Positions 20,402 through 30,832 of a stretch of DNA of 64,000 nucleotides are shown piece after piece; position 1 is the first letter of the stretch; each line of letters begins with the position of its first letter. Made by a program: the position numbers and the translations under genes. The notes below the pieces were generated by a model. It did no database searches. It was not told the DNA's origin and worked only from the letters and a program-made list of their open reading frames with translations. Source of the DNA: Nitrososphaeraceae archaeon (GTDB taxonomy: Archaea > Thermoproteota > Nitrososphaeria > Nitrososphaerales > Nitrososphaeraceae); NCBI GenBank assembly GCA_031316115.1, contig JALDRC010000001.1, positions 514,626-578,625 on the forward strand, given 5' to 3'.

Positions 20402-20827
20402 ATACGAAGGCTATCTGGTTTGAGGTTTGCGAGTAAAACTAATAATCCCATTGTAGATATACATTTTTCACAATCATCCTATTTATATCTAATTCCATTC
20501 TTGGAATTAGTATTTTATTTATTTCGCCATTGATTCAGAATAACAGCAAAAACGGAGAGTTAGTAGAAGATTTGGAGATTTCAATTTCCCCGTATCACTC
20601 TCTGTGCTATGATGTCTTTACTGTATAGATTATAGGAATCATAATATTTACCAATTGAGAATATAAGTTATTAAAAAAAAGAAAGCAACATAGTAGAATG
20701 AGGATTAATATGATTACTATTACTGTATTATCCTTTTATGAGATTTGACTGATTTTTATCTTCATATGCTGTGTTGCACAACTCCTTAACGCTAACACAT
20801 TTAGCTAACCTATCATAGTCATATTAT

Positions 20828-21697
20828 GTGAGAAATTGGAAGAATTACAATGAATCTCTGGTAAAGAGAGGAGAGATATTACTTGATTTTGATGTTATTG
20901 ATAAATGGGATTACGAATTAGAAGAGATTAACAAAGGTAAAGAAGGTAGAAAGTTTGTATATCCAGATTCCTTTATCAAATTACTTGGGTACATGAGAGC
21001 ATATTTTCATTTACCATACAGACAGACTGAAGGTGTGGTTAGGGAACATGCTTCAGATACATTACCATCAATCCCTCATTATAGTAACATTAGTAGAAGA
21101 ATAAACAGATTGGATATCAAAATAAACGATAATGACAAATCTAGTTTACATGATGATACTTTTGTAATTGCAATTGATGCTACAGGTGTTAAAGTTACAA
21201 ATAGAGGGGAATGGATTAGACATAAGTGGAATGTCAAGAGAGGTTATCTCAAGATACATGTAGCAGTTGACATAAAAAGAAAGAGAATACTGTCATTAGA
21301 AGTAACCAGTGAAGAAGTACATGATGGAAAAGTACTGCCTGAACTGATAGAAGATATAACAATAAAGCAGAATAAGGAAATAGATACAACTATCGTAGAT
21401 GGTGCCTATGACAATAACAATAATTTTCAGATACTGTCATTTAGAGGAATTAAACCTGCAATCAAGGTAAGAAAGAATTCAAGATGTAGAAAGACCAATC
21501 ATTATCTTAGAAACAAGACTGTAAAGATACAGAGAACTGATCTTGCTAAATGGAAAGATAGCGTAAGCTATGGACAGAGATGGATTGTAGAATCAGTATT
21601 CTCATGTATCAAGAGAATGTTTGGAGAATATGTTACTGCTATCAGATTTGAGAATATGATAAAAAGAATAGATTATGTTGAAAGCATCATTGTATAA
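20828..21697 (+). mobile_element. IS5-family-like DDE transposase (289 aa, apparently intact ORF, GTG start)
   Basis: IAIDATGVK, TIVDGAYDNNNNF and RWIVESVFSCIKRMFGEY (DDE) motifs. Confidence 0.85.
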
Positions 21698-21731
21698 CTT
21701 GTTTCAGAGTATAACTGTAAGATAATTGTTA

Positions 21732-22472
21732 GTTATAACGGCTCTGTTAACCTACAGAAACAGCTATGTTAAGAACATTCTATTTATCATATGAATCAAA
21801 TCAAATTTGAAAGAAATCTAGAACATCTAACTATATATTGTAATGTATTCTGTTTATCTAGGTACTTTCTTGGTTTGAGCTTCAGAATACATCTAAAGCA
21901 TTGACTATATTTAGAATGATAAAAGAAGTTATCATTTCTGTTTGGAATTGGATACAAAGATTTGGTTCCTACACAGATCTCATACAAAAGAAAAAGAGTA
22001 ACTGCTTGCTATAGATGAAACAGTTATTCAGATTGGTAACCAGCATTTTTGGTTATGGATTTGTATTGAACCAATTAACTCTTCAGTGCTTGGAATCATA
22101 TTTCTGAAGAGAGAAACATGTTGTGGCAGAGAATTTTATCAGATCTCTTGTATCCAGATATGGAAAACATGTACTGTCTATACAGATGGTGGTGATCGGT
22201 AATAACTGCTACGTAATGCAATTGGATTGAAACACTATCTACATTCACCAATTCAAAAAAGTTTGATGGAAAGAGTAAACCAGTATTTGAAGGATAAATC
22301 GAATCATTTTGATGATTACTATCCATGTAGACAACAGGAATGCAATCTATTTCATGTACATAACTGGATACAATTCTTTATCTCTATGTACAATGATACC
22401 ATAGCAAATAATAATCATTTTGAGTTAGAAAAGGAGGTGAATATTATTTTATCTTAACAGAGCCGTTATAAC
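21732..22472 (+). mobile_element. 741-bp insertion sequence with perfect 19-bp terminal inverted repeats and decayed DDE transposase
   Basis: GTTATAACGGCTCTGTTAA at 21732-21750 and exact reverse complement TTAACAGAGCCGTTATAAC at 22454-22472; internal frames LLAIDETVIQIGNQHFWLWICIEP and SLMERVNQYLKDKSNHFDDYYPC. Confidence 0.88.
21990..22457 (+). pseudogene. Frameshifted DDE transposase of the 741-bp IS (approximate limits)
   Basis: Transposase-like peptides in different + frames interrupted by stops; C-terminal piece is ORF 22227-22457. Confidence 0.75.
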
Positions 22473-22980
22473 ATAATAAATTGATTAGCGAAATGAATTA
22501 CGCAACAAAGCATCTTCATATACAACAACTATGGTATTGATCCGTTTATTTTATAATTAAATAAAAATGATTCGCCTTATTTTTATTTACGCCAATCTAT
22601 AAGTTTTGTTTCTACAGTCAAGATAAGCATAATATGCATCATTTACTGCTTTAGTTATGTCTTAGCATTATCCATAGTATGGTGTTTTAATTTCTTTAAC
22701 AATTCATAACTGATATTGTCTTCAAACTGAAAAAGGATATTTTATAAACAGAGGTAATTTAAAATGATGCGACGAATACAATAATTATGTAAAGAAATTA
22801 GATAGATTGGATTATCCGAAAGGAAATAACTATTATTATCCGAGTTTGGAAAGGTATCTTTCTCCTTCTCATTACATGTTGTGTGATATATGTTCTTCAT
22901 AAGGCGCAACAAGAGTTAATGAATAGAAGCAAAGACGTACTAAAAAGATCACATTTAGAAACATAAAATTAATAAATAAA

Positions 22981-23250
22981 TTATTTTAATGATTCAAGTC
23001 TTGTTTTAGTTTCTTCATATTGTTTAGCCACCCTAGGTTTCTTATTTTCTAATTCTTTTAGGTATTTTTTTGCTGTATTAACGGTTCTACCTGATATTTC
23101 TTTGATTCTTTTATCGTTGGTTCTATCATAGGTTTCCTGTGATTCATCTATAACAGTTTTTATGGTATCTATATTTTCCAAAAATGATTTATACAAATTT
23201 TCATTTAACTCGAGTTTTTTATCATAAGTGGAATCTTTATCTTGTATCAT
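22981..23250 (-). CDS. Coiled-coil ORF of unknown function (89 aa) or fragment of a decayed gene
   Basis: Heptad-rich K/E/N/L sequence; same strand as and downstream of the integrase remnant. Confidence 0.35.
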   Translation of the reverse strand: MIQDKDSTYDKKLELNENLYKSFLENIDTIKTVIDESQETYDRTNDKRIKEISGRTVNTAKKYLKELENKKPRVAKQYEETKTRLESLK

Positions 23251-23639
23251 ACAATGGATATCTGTACCATCTTTTGTTAAGTGTGTTTCGTTCTCTTGTT
23301 TAGCTGTTATCAGCCTAGATTTTTATTTTGTTTTAACAACTCATTTTTTAGCTGTTCTTATAATTTCTCTTCCTATATTTTTCCTTAATCCATTCACGTT
23401 CCTGTGCTAGTGATCCTTTCTGATTCAAAGACTGGCTATTTCTTTAGGTTTTCTATGTCCTTCTTTCATTTGATTGATTTATTGCTCTAGGTTATCCGAT
23501 GATAGTTCTTGAGTAGGTTTATCCAGACTTCCTATCAAGGTATTCCTTCCCATTGTAATCATCTACTAACTGATCATGATATTTTTTATAATCCTCTTCT
23601 GATCTAAAGTATTTTCTGTTTATAGTTTGTCTTTCAAGA

Positions 23640-24975
23640 AATTTATCATATACCTCAGACATTTTATCAGTTAAAAGTTGATCTGTTCCTTCATTTGTGC
23701 AAAATTGTTATCTTTTTGTTGTTGTCTTTCTAGAGTCTCATTATAGGAATTATAAGACAGAACCATTTTGTAATTCATAACTTTGAATCTGTAGGCATAT
23801 TCGCTTCGCAATGCTGACAGTATATTGATTGTAGAATACTAGATTTTGTATATTTATTATTTTTGTGGATAATACCTTTTGCCTCAAAAAGTGAATTTGG
23901 ATATTCATTTCCAAAAAAATGGATATATACTTATTGCATTTTGGATTTCATTGTCCAACCAGCATAATTTCGTAATACATCTTTCTTTAGAACCTGACTT
24001 TTTTTTCAGTAAGAGATGAATGTGTCTAAAAATGTGAAGATTCCAAGGTTTGGTTAGCATATTTTTTCTAAATGATTTTTCTTGCTAGGTAACTACAATA
24101 GGTTTATTATCTTCATCTTTTTGTTGTCTGATTTTTTGGTCTTTTTTATTAATAAATTTGGAAAAAATACTCTTTTGTAATAATCCTGACAATGATCAAG
24201 TCCATCATAGGGTTAATTTTGAACCAAACGCATTTTTTGATAATAATACAAAATGCCAAGAATCTGGATTTTGTCCTTATGGATTAGCATTTTGAATCCA
24301 GTCTTTTACATAAGGTAGACTTCCAATAATAGGTAAATTCCTAGAACTTGTTTTACCCCCTTTTATCTCGATTGTGCATATTGTTTTCCATATCCAGTTA
24401 CTCAATATGATATCTTTTTTTTAGGTTCAACAATTCACGAGTTCTTGCTGAAGTATCCATAACCATAGCATGATAACACCTATCACTTTTTGATGGACAG
24501 TATTTCAAAAATATAGAAGGTTCTCTAATATCACAGATATCTGAAGGATCATATCTTGCTATTTCCTTTCTATTTATTCTCTTGATCCCTTTAATGCAAT
24601 TCCGAACGAATCTTTCTTTCAGATCTGGTTCATTAGGATTAAAGAACTATTTGAAGAATGAATAAAAAATTAATTGTCAGAGATTATAGGATCCTATCCA
24701 TTTCTGCGTGGGATCTCCTGATATAGGTTTTCGCAAGATATTAAGATATGAAATAATACCATCTTTTTTCATTTTTTGATATGATTTAGTAGAATGAAAA
24801 TGGTTTGATAACTAGTTTAGAACTTTTATCTTGCCATCTTTAGATTCTTTGATATTTTATAACATTTGATCATTTATGATATAATCACAAATTATTCTGT
24901 CATTTTCAGGGTTTTCTAAAGCAAGTTTATTTAATGGAGTTTTGATATAAGGTCTGTGTAACACCCTCAAAGAGT
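23640..24975 (-). pseudogene. Decayed tyrosine recombinase/integrase of thaumarchaeal mobile-element type (approximate limits)
   Basis: Translated pieces GIISYLNILRKPISGDPTQKWIGSYN, KGIKRINRKEIARYDPSDICDIREPSIFLKYCPSKSDRCYHAMVMDTSAR(T)RELLNLK, SSRNLPIIGSLPYVKDWI, interrupted by many stops/frameshifts. Confidence 0.8.
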
Positions 24976-25095
24976 CTGTTCTTTGCGCTCAGGTTAAGTT
25001 ATCGCTTTGATTTTGTTTTCCAGTTTATCATATTACAATTATTCTTAAAACTCCAATCAATATTATTAATCTAACGTATGAATCCCCGATATTGA

Positions 25096-25179
25096 CGCCG
25101 GGAGAGGGATTTGAACCCTCGGGACCATACGGTCACAGGCTTTCCAGGCTTGCGCCCTCCCAGGCTAGGCGACCCCGGC
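25096..25179 (-). tRNA. tRNA-Ser(GGA)
   Basis: GCCGGGG/TCCCGGC acceptor, GAGGGTTCAAATCCCTC T-arm, long variable arm, CTGGAAA anticodon loop; one apparent A-C mismatch in the anticodon stem. Confidence 0.93.
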
Positions 25180-25347
25180 ACTTGAATAGTTTCTTAGATT
25201 AAATCTGAGTAATAATTATCGAAAATATATTCTATTTGATGATTGTAGTAGTTAGTTCATAATTAGTTTGTGAATTAGAAAATGATGTTTGTAATATTAA
25301 GACAAGAGACAAAATAAAAATAGGGCTAATATCGAAATAAAGGGATA

Positions 25348-25506
25348 ATGACTGGCTCTGAAATATCTGAAAGTTGTAAAAAAAACAACCACATAGATTG
25401 TAAAGAATGTATGTGTAATTGTCATATACCAGGAACAATGGAGAACTTGGCAAAAAAAATTGCAAAGTTAGATAAAACTATTCCAGGAATTGGGGAAGAC
25501 ATTTAA
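25348..25506 (+). CDS. Small Cys/His-rich protein (52 aa) MTGSEISESCKKNNHIDCKECMCNCHIPGTMENLAKKIAKLDKTIPGIGEDI
   Basis: Not in supplied ORF list; CxxCxCxCH metal-ligand-like cluster. Confidence 0.6.
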   Translation: MTGSEISESCKKNNHIDCKECMCNCHIPGTMENLAKKIAKLDKTIPGIGEDI

Positions 25507-25577
25507 ATTTTTATTTTTGATTTTATAAACTACTTTCATAAAATTATCTTAGGGATAGTCATGCTACAAAATACATA

Positions 25578-26573
25578 TCATTTCCATCCTTTTGGATAAG
25601 TATTAGCTTTCATTATTATCCTCTTCATTATGAATGCGATTCCGGTTTTACTCAAAACTATTTGTTGTGTAGACATAATGGCTTCTGCAAGACCTACTAA
25701 TTCTCCTTTCAGAGTATACACCCCTACTATGGTACCATTTTGAATTGTGTTTGAAATTTGGGATATTCCAGGTATCGCAAGTTGTGCACCATGGCAAAGA
25801 GCATCAACAGCAGTATCTCTAATAATTACAGATGGAATATCAGATAGACAGTCTTCAATTGGCTTTATCATTGTCCTTATCTTTCCTTCCTCATTTTTTT
25901 CTTTATAAAGTGAAAAAGCAGAATGCAAATCATGAAGTTTAACCAATCCGTCTTTTTCATAAAAATTATTTACTCTTGTGCGTCTTAACTCTATCATTGT
26001 TGCACCGTTACCTAATACTTCCCCAATATCATAAATCAACTTCCTGATGTATGTGCCTGATTGACATAAAATTCTCAATAAGAAAAGCTTATCAGAAAAT
26101 TCTAGCAATTCTATTTCATGAATTTTCCTTATTCTTGTCATCCTTTTAACAGATGAACGTTGTGGTGGCTTTTGATATATTTCATCACAAAATTCATCGA
26201 GTATAAGCTCCATTTTTGAAGTGGGTACCGTCGAATGTATTCTTGCAACTGAATAATATTCCTTAGGTCCCATCAATAATACTGATAATGCCTTTGTGCC
26301 TTCTCCCAAACCCATTGGCAACAATCCAGTTGCACCTGGATCCAATGTACCGCTATGTCCAGTTTTTTTTATAGATAACATCTTTTTAACCCATGATGCT
26401 ACCTCATGACTTGTAGGTCCTGAAGGTTTATCAAGTAAAATAATTCCATATTCAAGTAACTCATCGATAGGCCTTTCAGATACTATATGTCCATATTTAT
26501 GGTCAGTAAAATCATCCCGTAATGTAATTAGACCTTTAAATTGTCTAAAGTTTGCTAAATTTTTAGAAGGCAT
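25578..26573 (-). CDS. cbf5: tRNA/rRNA pseudouridine synthase Cbf5 (TruB family with PUA)
   Basis: GIILLDKPSGPTSHEV, KTGHSGTLDPGATGLLP, C-terminal PUA. Confidence 0.95.
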   Translation of the reverse strand: MPSKNLANFRQFKGLITLRDDFTDHKYGHIVSERPIDELLEYGIILLDKPSGPTSHEVASWVKKMLSIKKTGHSGTLDPGATGLLPMGLGEGTKALSVLLMGPKEYYSVARIHSTVPTSKMELILDEFCDEIYQKPPQRSSVKRMTRIRKIHEIELLEFSDKLFLLRILCQSGTYIRKLIYDIGEVLGNGATMIELRRTRVNNFYEKDGLVKLHDLHSAFSLYKEKNEEGKIRTMIKPIEDCLSDIPSVIIRDTAVDALCHGAQLAIPGISQISNTIQNGTIVGVYTLKGELVGLAEAIMSTQQIVLSKTGIAFIMKRIIMKANTYPKGWK

Positions 26574-26651
26574 TTTTATTGATTTTTAATTTCCCTGATA
26601 ATTGATTTTTTAACATAAACAACAGAATCTCAATCAATATATATTCTAAGA

Positions 26652-27245
26652 TTAAATCCGCAAATTTTTAACAATATGTTTAGATATAGATATTAGAGAT
26701 TCGAGATCTAAGAGGTCGGTATCCAATACAAAATCAAAGACAGTCAAGTCTTTTCCAAATTCATAACCGTATAGGTTGTGATAGATCCTGATATTATTTT
26801 CATCTCGCTGAGATATTATTTCCTTAGCCTGTGTCATGTCTAGATTATCCCTTTTGGCCATCCTTTTAACTCTATTGCTCCTAGAACCCTTTAACCATAT
26901 TTTTATAGATTCAGGGACTAGCCATGGAAGGGTATAACTTGTAACAATAACATTTCCCTGTCTTATGATTTCTACAAGTTTTCTATCCACTTCGATATCA
27001 AAATATGAATTGGACTCTCTTTCTTCCATAAAATTTTTGGCTTCTTCTGTATCCCACCAATCATTTCTATGAACGGAATATCCCTTTTCGGATGCAAGAA
27101 TTTTTAATACATCCCCGCCGTTGTATTGTTTATATCCAAAGTCATTTGCGAGTGCACTAGCTATTGTAGTTTTACCCACGGCAGGCCAACCAGATATTAC
27201 AATACTAGTAAGGATCTTGTTTTTATAAGGTATATTTTTATTCAT
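26652..27245 (-). CDS. cmk: Archaeal cytidylate kinase
   Basis: VISGWPAVGKTTIASALA P-loop, AKRDNLDMTQAKEII; archaeal secY-adk-DUF106-cmk-cbf5 context. Confidence 0.88.
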   Translation of the reverse strand: MNKNIPYKNKILTSIVISGWPAVGKTTIASALANDFGYKQYNGGDVLKILASEKGYSVHRNDWWDTEEAKNFMEERESNSYFDIEVDRKLVEIIRQGNVIVTSYTLPWLVPESIKIWLKGSRSNRVKRMAKRDNLDMTQAKEIISQRDENNIRIYHNLYGYEFGKDLTVFDFVLDTDLLDLESLISISKHIVKNLRI

Positions 27246-27246
27246 T

Positions 27247-27840
27247 TCAAGTCATACTGGGGAGAGATGTTTTCGTAATTTTAGCTATAATACCAGTAGT
27301 TGAGAGAGATGTAATTAAAAACCATCCCCATAAAAAAACCTCGCCCGGTACGTTACAAGCCCCTTTTCTTTCCCCATTCTCATCAACTGTAGAATCTATC
27401 TTTACATTCTCTTCATTACACATAACAAAAGGGATATGTAAAGGAGAAAGAGCTACTGTTGAACCAAAAAAGGCAGGAAAAACGAGAATCCATAACATGA
27501 AAGATGGGATCATATATAATAACATTGGACGCATTTGTTGTTGTTGCATTTCCATACCCAATTTTGTCATATAGGCTTGTTTCTTCTTTAATTCATTGAT
27601 TCTTTCTTTATCTTGTTTTTTAATAGCATCTCTATATTCTCTACTAAAGTTTTTTTGTTCTTGCATAACTTTCGTTAATCTATCAATATCCGTGGTTTTT
27701 TTACGAAGAAATGCAAATGCAAAATTTAAACATATTGCTATCAATGTAGCGGCCAGCATGGAAGACACCAAATCAGGAAAAACAGGATGTTTGGTATAAC
27801 TTACTCCTCCTATTTGTAATAAAAGATCGCTAAAATCCAT
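27247..27840 (-). CDS. DUF106/EMC3-TMCO1-like (YidC-like) membrane insertase
   Basis: TM segments flanking a K/E-rich coiled coil; position next to secY/adkA. Confidence 0.85.
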   Translation of the reverse strand: MDFSDLLLQIGGVSYTKHPVFPDLVSSMLAATLIAICLNFAFAFLRKKTTDIDRLTKVMQEQKNFSREYRDAIKKQDKERINELKKKQAYMTKLGMEMQQQQMRPMLLYMIPSFMLWILVFPAFFGSTVALSPLHIPFVMCNEENVKIDSTVDENGERKGACNVPGEVFLWGWFLITSLSTTGIIAKITKTSLPSMT

Positions 27841-27850
27841 ATAAATTACC

Positions 27851-28438
27851 TCAGGAGTTACTCATTATTATGTCAACCAAATTTTTAATACACTCTTTTA
27901 AATGATTTTCATCGTTAGGTATAATTTTAAATGGAGCACCGGATATCACTGAACAACTTGATATAAGCATTTTTGACAACTCGATTTCATTCTGAATTGA
28001 ATCTATTGATATTATATCTCTATCTCTCGTAGAGTCATTTTGTCTTCGGTGATAAATTTCTTCTGGCTTTGCAACAATTAAAATCAAATTGGATGGTTCA
28101 AGTTGATTAATTAATTCCATTGGTAAACCAGGATAATATCCTTCGAAGGTATTGATAAAAAGATGTGTATCTATAATTACAATATCTGAAATGATTTGTA
28201 CTATTTTTGTAGCTGCTTTCCGTTGAAGGTTTTTTTGATCCTGTATTTGCAACCTTCTTATATCATCTCTATTTTTGATGTTTAAAAGCAATGCTTCCTC
28301 TAGCATAATTTTACCAAATTCAGCTAATGCTGTTTGAACACCGAGTTGTTCAAGTGATTTTTTTACTTCTGACAGTACTGTGGTTTTTCCAACTCCTGGT
28401 ATTCCAACAACAATAATTCGTTTACTCTTTTCGTCCAA
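27851..28438 (-). CDS. adkA: Archaeal-type adenylate kinase
   Basis: IIVVGIPGVGKTTVLSEV; IIDTHLFINTFEGYYPGLP. Confidence 0.92.
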   Translation of the reverse strand: MDEKSKRIIVVGIPGVGKTTVLSEVKKSLEQLGVQTALAEFGKIMLEEALLLNIKNRDDIRRLQIQDQKNLQRKAATKIVQIISDIVIIDTHLFINTFEGYYPGLPMELINQLEPSNLILIVAKPEEIYHRRQNDSTRDRDIISIDSIQNEIELSKMLISSCSVISGAPFKIIPNDENHLKECIKNLVDIIMSNS

Positions 28439-29855
28439 TTAAAGCCGCCAATTTTGGCATGTTGGTATCAACTTTTTCTCTTATCAATAGGTTATAATAG
28501 TTTACTAGTATATCTACCATCAATAACAAACCTATACCTCCTCCAAATAATCCTAGTACATCTGATATAGAGGCTAGCGCACCTATGGATGCTCCTCCAA
28601 TAATGGTAACCGATGGAATATATTTATCCAAAACATTTTGTACAGAGCTCTGTGATCTCCTAAATCCAGGAATTTGTACATCTGCATCAAGAAGATTTTT
28701 AGCAGCAGTTTTGGAAGATAATCCACCTAGTTCTACCCATAGTTTACCAAAAACCGTAACAATTGATGTAATAAAGATGATATTAACTACTGCTCTGACA
28801 GGATCTTGGGCAGCAACATCCAACCCTCTTGGAGTAGTTATGTAATATAATATGCCACCAGTTGGGGTTTGTTGTTGAGAAGGATCGAATTGCGCTATCC
28901 AGTTAAACCACGGATTATCATTTTGTGGATTATAATTTGCCCAGAGCATCTGTCCCATAAATATCGCATTAGCTATCAATGCAGTAGATAAAATAACCGG
29001 TATATTGGACACATATAAAAGTTTTATAGGATATACAGCAGTAAAGCCACGATATTTTGTAGAAACAATAGGAATATCAATATGTATTCCCTGTGTATAA
29101 ACAAGAGCTGCTAATACCCCTCCCGTAAGAATCAATGTAAACACACTAGGAAGTTGACCACTTCTAAAAAATACGTCAGAGAGATCCCCTTTTGCAGCAG
29201 AGTCAATAATAAAGGGAAATATCCCAACAGGACCATCAGGCCCTGCAATTGGGCTAAATACACTCCACAAAATTGTTTGTGCAACACCGGCCATGATGAA
29301 TAGACTTATGCCTGAACCTAGACCCCAGCCTTTCTGAATTAACTCATCTAAATACATCACGATAACACTAGTAAAAATTAACTGCGCAATCAGGATGTAA
29401 GTAAATTCAGGAGAGGCAACTAGAGGACCATAAACGCTAGCACCGTACAAACCACCTTCTGCACATATAACAACTATAGTAACAATTTTGGTTGCAGAGG
29501 TAAATAATGCTCTGTCATCAGTATTTTTGAAATTCAATTTAAGAATATCTGATCCTTTGAGAAGCTGCATCAATAGACCAGCTGTGACAATAGGCCCGAT
29601 TCCAAGTTCTAGGATAGTACCCTGTTGTGCAGCAAAAATAACACGGGCAAAGGCTAAAAAGTCAAATTGTGGTTCATCAGTAACACCGTAAAGTGGAATC
29701 TGACCCATCACGAGATAAGCAAAAACTGCTATTCCACACCATACAAATTTTTCTGTTAGTGTAATTTTCTTTTTAGGTTTTTCTACCTGTGGAATATATT
29801 TAGATATAGTTTTAATTGTTTTTCGAATAAAACCTTCATTCTGGATTGTACTCAT
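28422..29855 (-). CDS. secY: Preprotein translocase subunit SecY
   Basis: IPLYGV plug region, QLLKGSDIL, ELIQKGWGLGSGISLFI. Confidence 0.96.
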   Translation of the reverse strand: MSTIQNEGFIRKTIKTISKYIPQVEKPKKKITLTEKFVWCGIAVFAYLVMGQIPLYGVTDEPQFDFLAFARVIFAAQQGTILELGIGPIVTAGLLMQLLKGSDILKLNFKNTDDRALFTSATKIVTIVVICAEGGLYGASVYGPLVASPEFTYILIAQLIFTSVIVMYLDELIQKGWGLGSGISLFIMAGVAQTILWSVFSPIAGPDGPVGIFPFIIDSAAKGDLSDVFFRSGQLPSVFTLILTGGVLAALVYTQGIHIDIPIVSTKYRGFTAVYPIKLLYVSNIPVILSTALIANAIFMGQMLWANYNPQNDNPWFNWIAQFDPSQQQTPTGGILYYITTPRGLDVAAQDPVRAVVNIIFITSIVTVFGKLWVELGGLSSKTAAKNLLDADVQIPGFRRSQSSVQNVLDKYIPSVTIIGGASIGALASISDVLGLFGGGIGLLLMVDILVNYYNLLIREKVDTNMPKLAALIGRKE

Positions 29856-29857
29856 TA

Positions 29858-30283
29858 TTATTCACCATTCTCAATTACGTTACCCCCGATTGCTTGAATT
29901 TTTGTCAAAGCGTTTTTTGAAACAGATTGTATTTTTATACTTAATTTTGTCTTTAGATTACCAGAACCTAATAATTTGTGATATCCAAGAGAACTTAAAT
30001 CTAGAATATTCTTTTCCTTTAAATTCTCTTTATTTTGCTCATATATTGATTCTATATCTCTAAGATTTATCCATTTTTTTACGATATTTTTATGATGAGA
30101 AGTATTTTGACTATGACCAAAATGATCTGGTTCTTCAATAACAGTCCTGATCCAAAAGTGTTTATGCTTGCCTGCTTGACCAACTCCGCCTCTAGAACCA
30201 GATTGTCGATGTTGTCCTATTTGACCCCATCCACAATATCTACTACCTCTTTGTCTTCTGCTTTTCCTTAATCTAGTAGCCAT
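29858..30283 (-). CDS. rpl15: Ribosomal protein uL15
   Basis: TRLRKSRRQRGSRYCGWGQIGQHRQSGSRGGVGQAG. Confidence 0.95.
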   Translation of the reverse strand: MATRLRKSRRQRGSRYCGWGQIGQHRQSGSRGGVGQAGKHKHFWIRTVIEEPDHFGHSQNTSHHKNIVKKWINLRDIESIYEQNKENLKEKNILDLSSLGYHKLLGSGNLKTKLSIKIQSVSKNALTKIQAIGGNVIENGE

Positions 30284-30367
30284 TGTCTATATACCTCAAG
30301 TAATTTGAATTATTAAAAACGTTTAGCATAATCATTCTCATTCTTTGATAAATAAAATTTGTAGTAT

Positions 30368-30811
30368 TTATATCATTCTCCTAATAAGTTCGGTGAGATC
30401 ATTGTTTTCTCCTAATACTCCTTTTTGGGAAAATTGAGTTTTAGTTTTTCTATTAAAACCACCCTTTGGTGGACTCAGTGAGAACCATGGTTTAATACTT
30501 TCAATATCAGATAAATTCAAATTATTTGTAAATATGGCATTTGCTAGTTCAGTTATTGAACCATAATCTTTTGGAAGGTTATCATTAGTAAGTGTTTTCC
30601 AACCCTTGATTTTTCCCCTTTTTTCTAACAACTCGTTTATTATTGATACATCAACTGACTTCCATGCTACATGTTCTTTTACTTTTCTTAACATTCCTAG
30701 TGTCTGAGACTCTTCTTTAACAATCGTAGCGTTGAATTTTCTTTTCAGATTAAGATTTTCCAATGTTTTTTCAGCCCAATGAGACACATTGACTAGTCCT
30801 CTAACTCTCAA
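30368..30811 (-). CDS. rpl30: Ribosomal protein uL30
   Basis: VRGLVNVSHWAEKTLENLNL; spc operon order. Confidence 0.93.
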   Translation of the reverse strand: MRVRGLVNVSHWAEKTLENLNLKRKFNATIVKEESQTLGMLRKVKEHVAWKSVDVSIINELLEKRGKIKGWKTLTNDNLPKDYGSITELANAIFTNNLNLSDIESIKPWFSLSPPKGGFNRKTKTQFSQKGVLGENNDLTELIRRMI

Positions 30812-30832
30812 TACTAAATAAACCGTATCATA

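Noticed and set aside
20767-21730. Terminal inverted repeats of the IS5-like element (gctgtgttgcacaactcc on the left)
   Set aside because: Left end looks IS5-like but no matching right-end repeat was found, so element boundaries are not called
8040-25100. CRISPR array
   Set aside because: No regularly spaced direct repeats seen in the intergenic DNA; only scattered AT-rich low complexity
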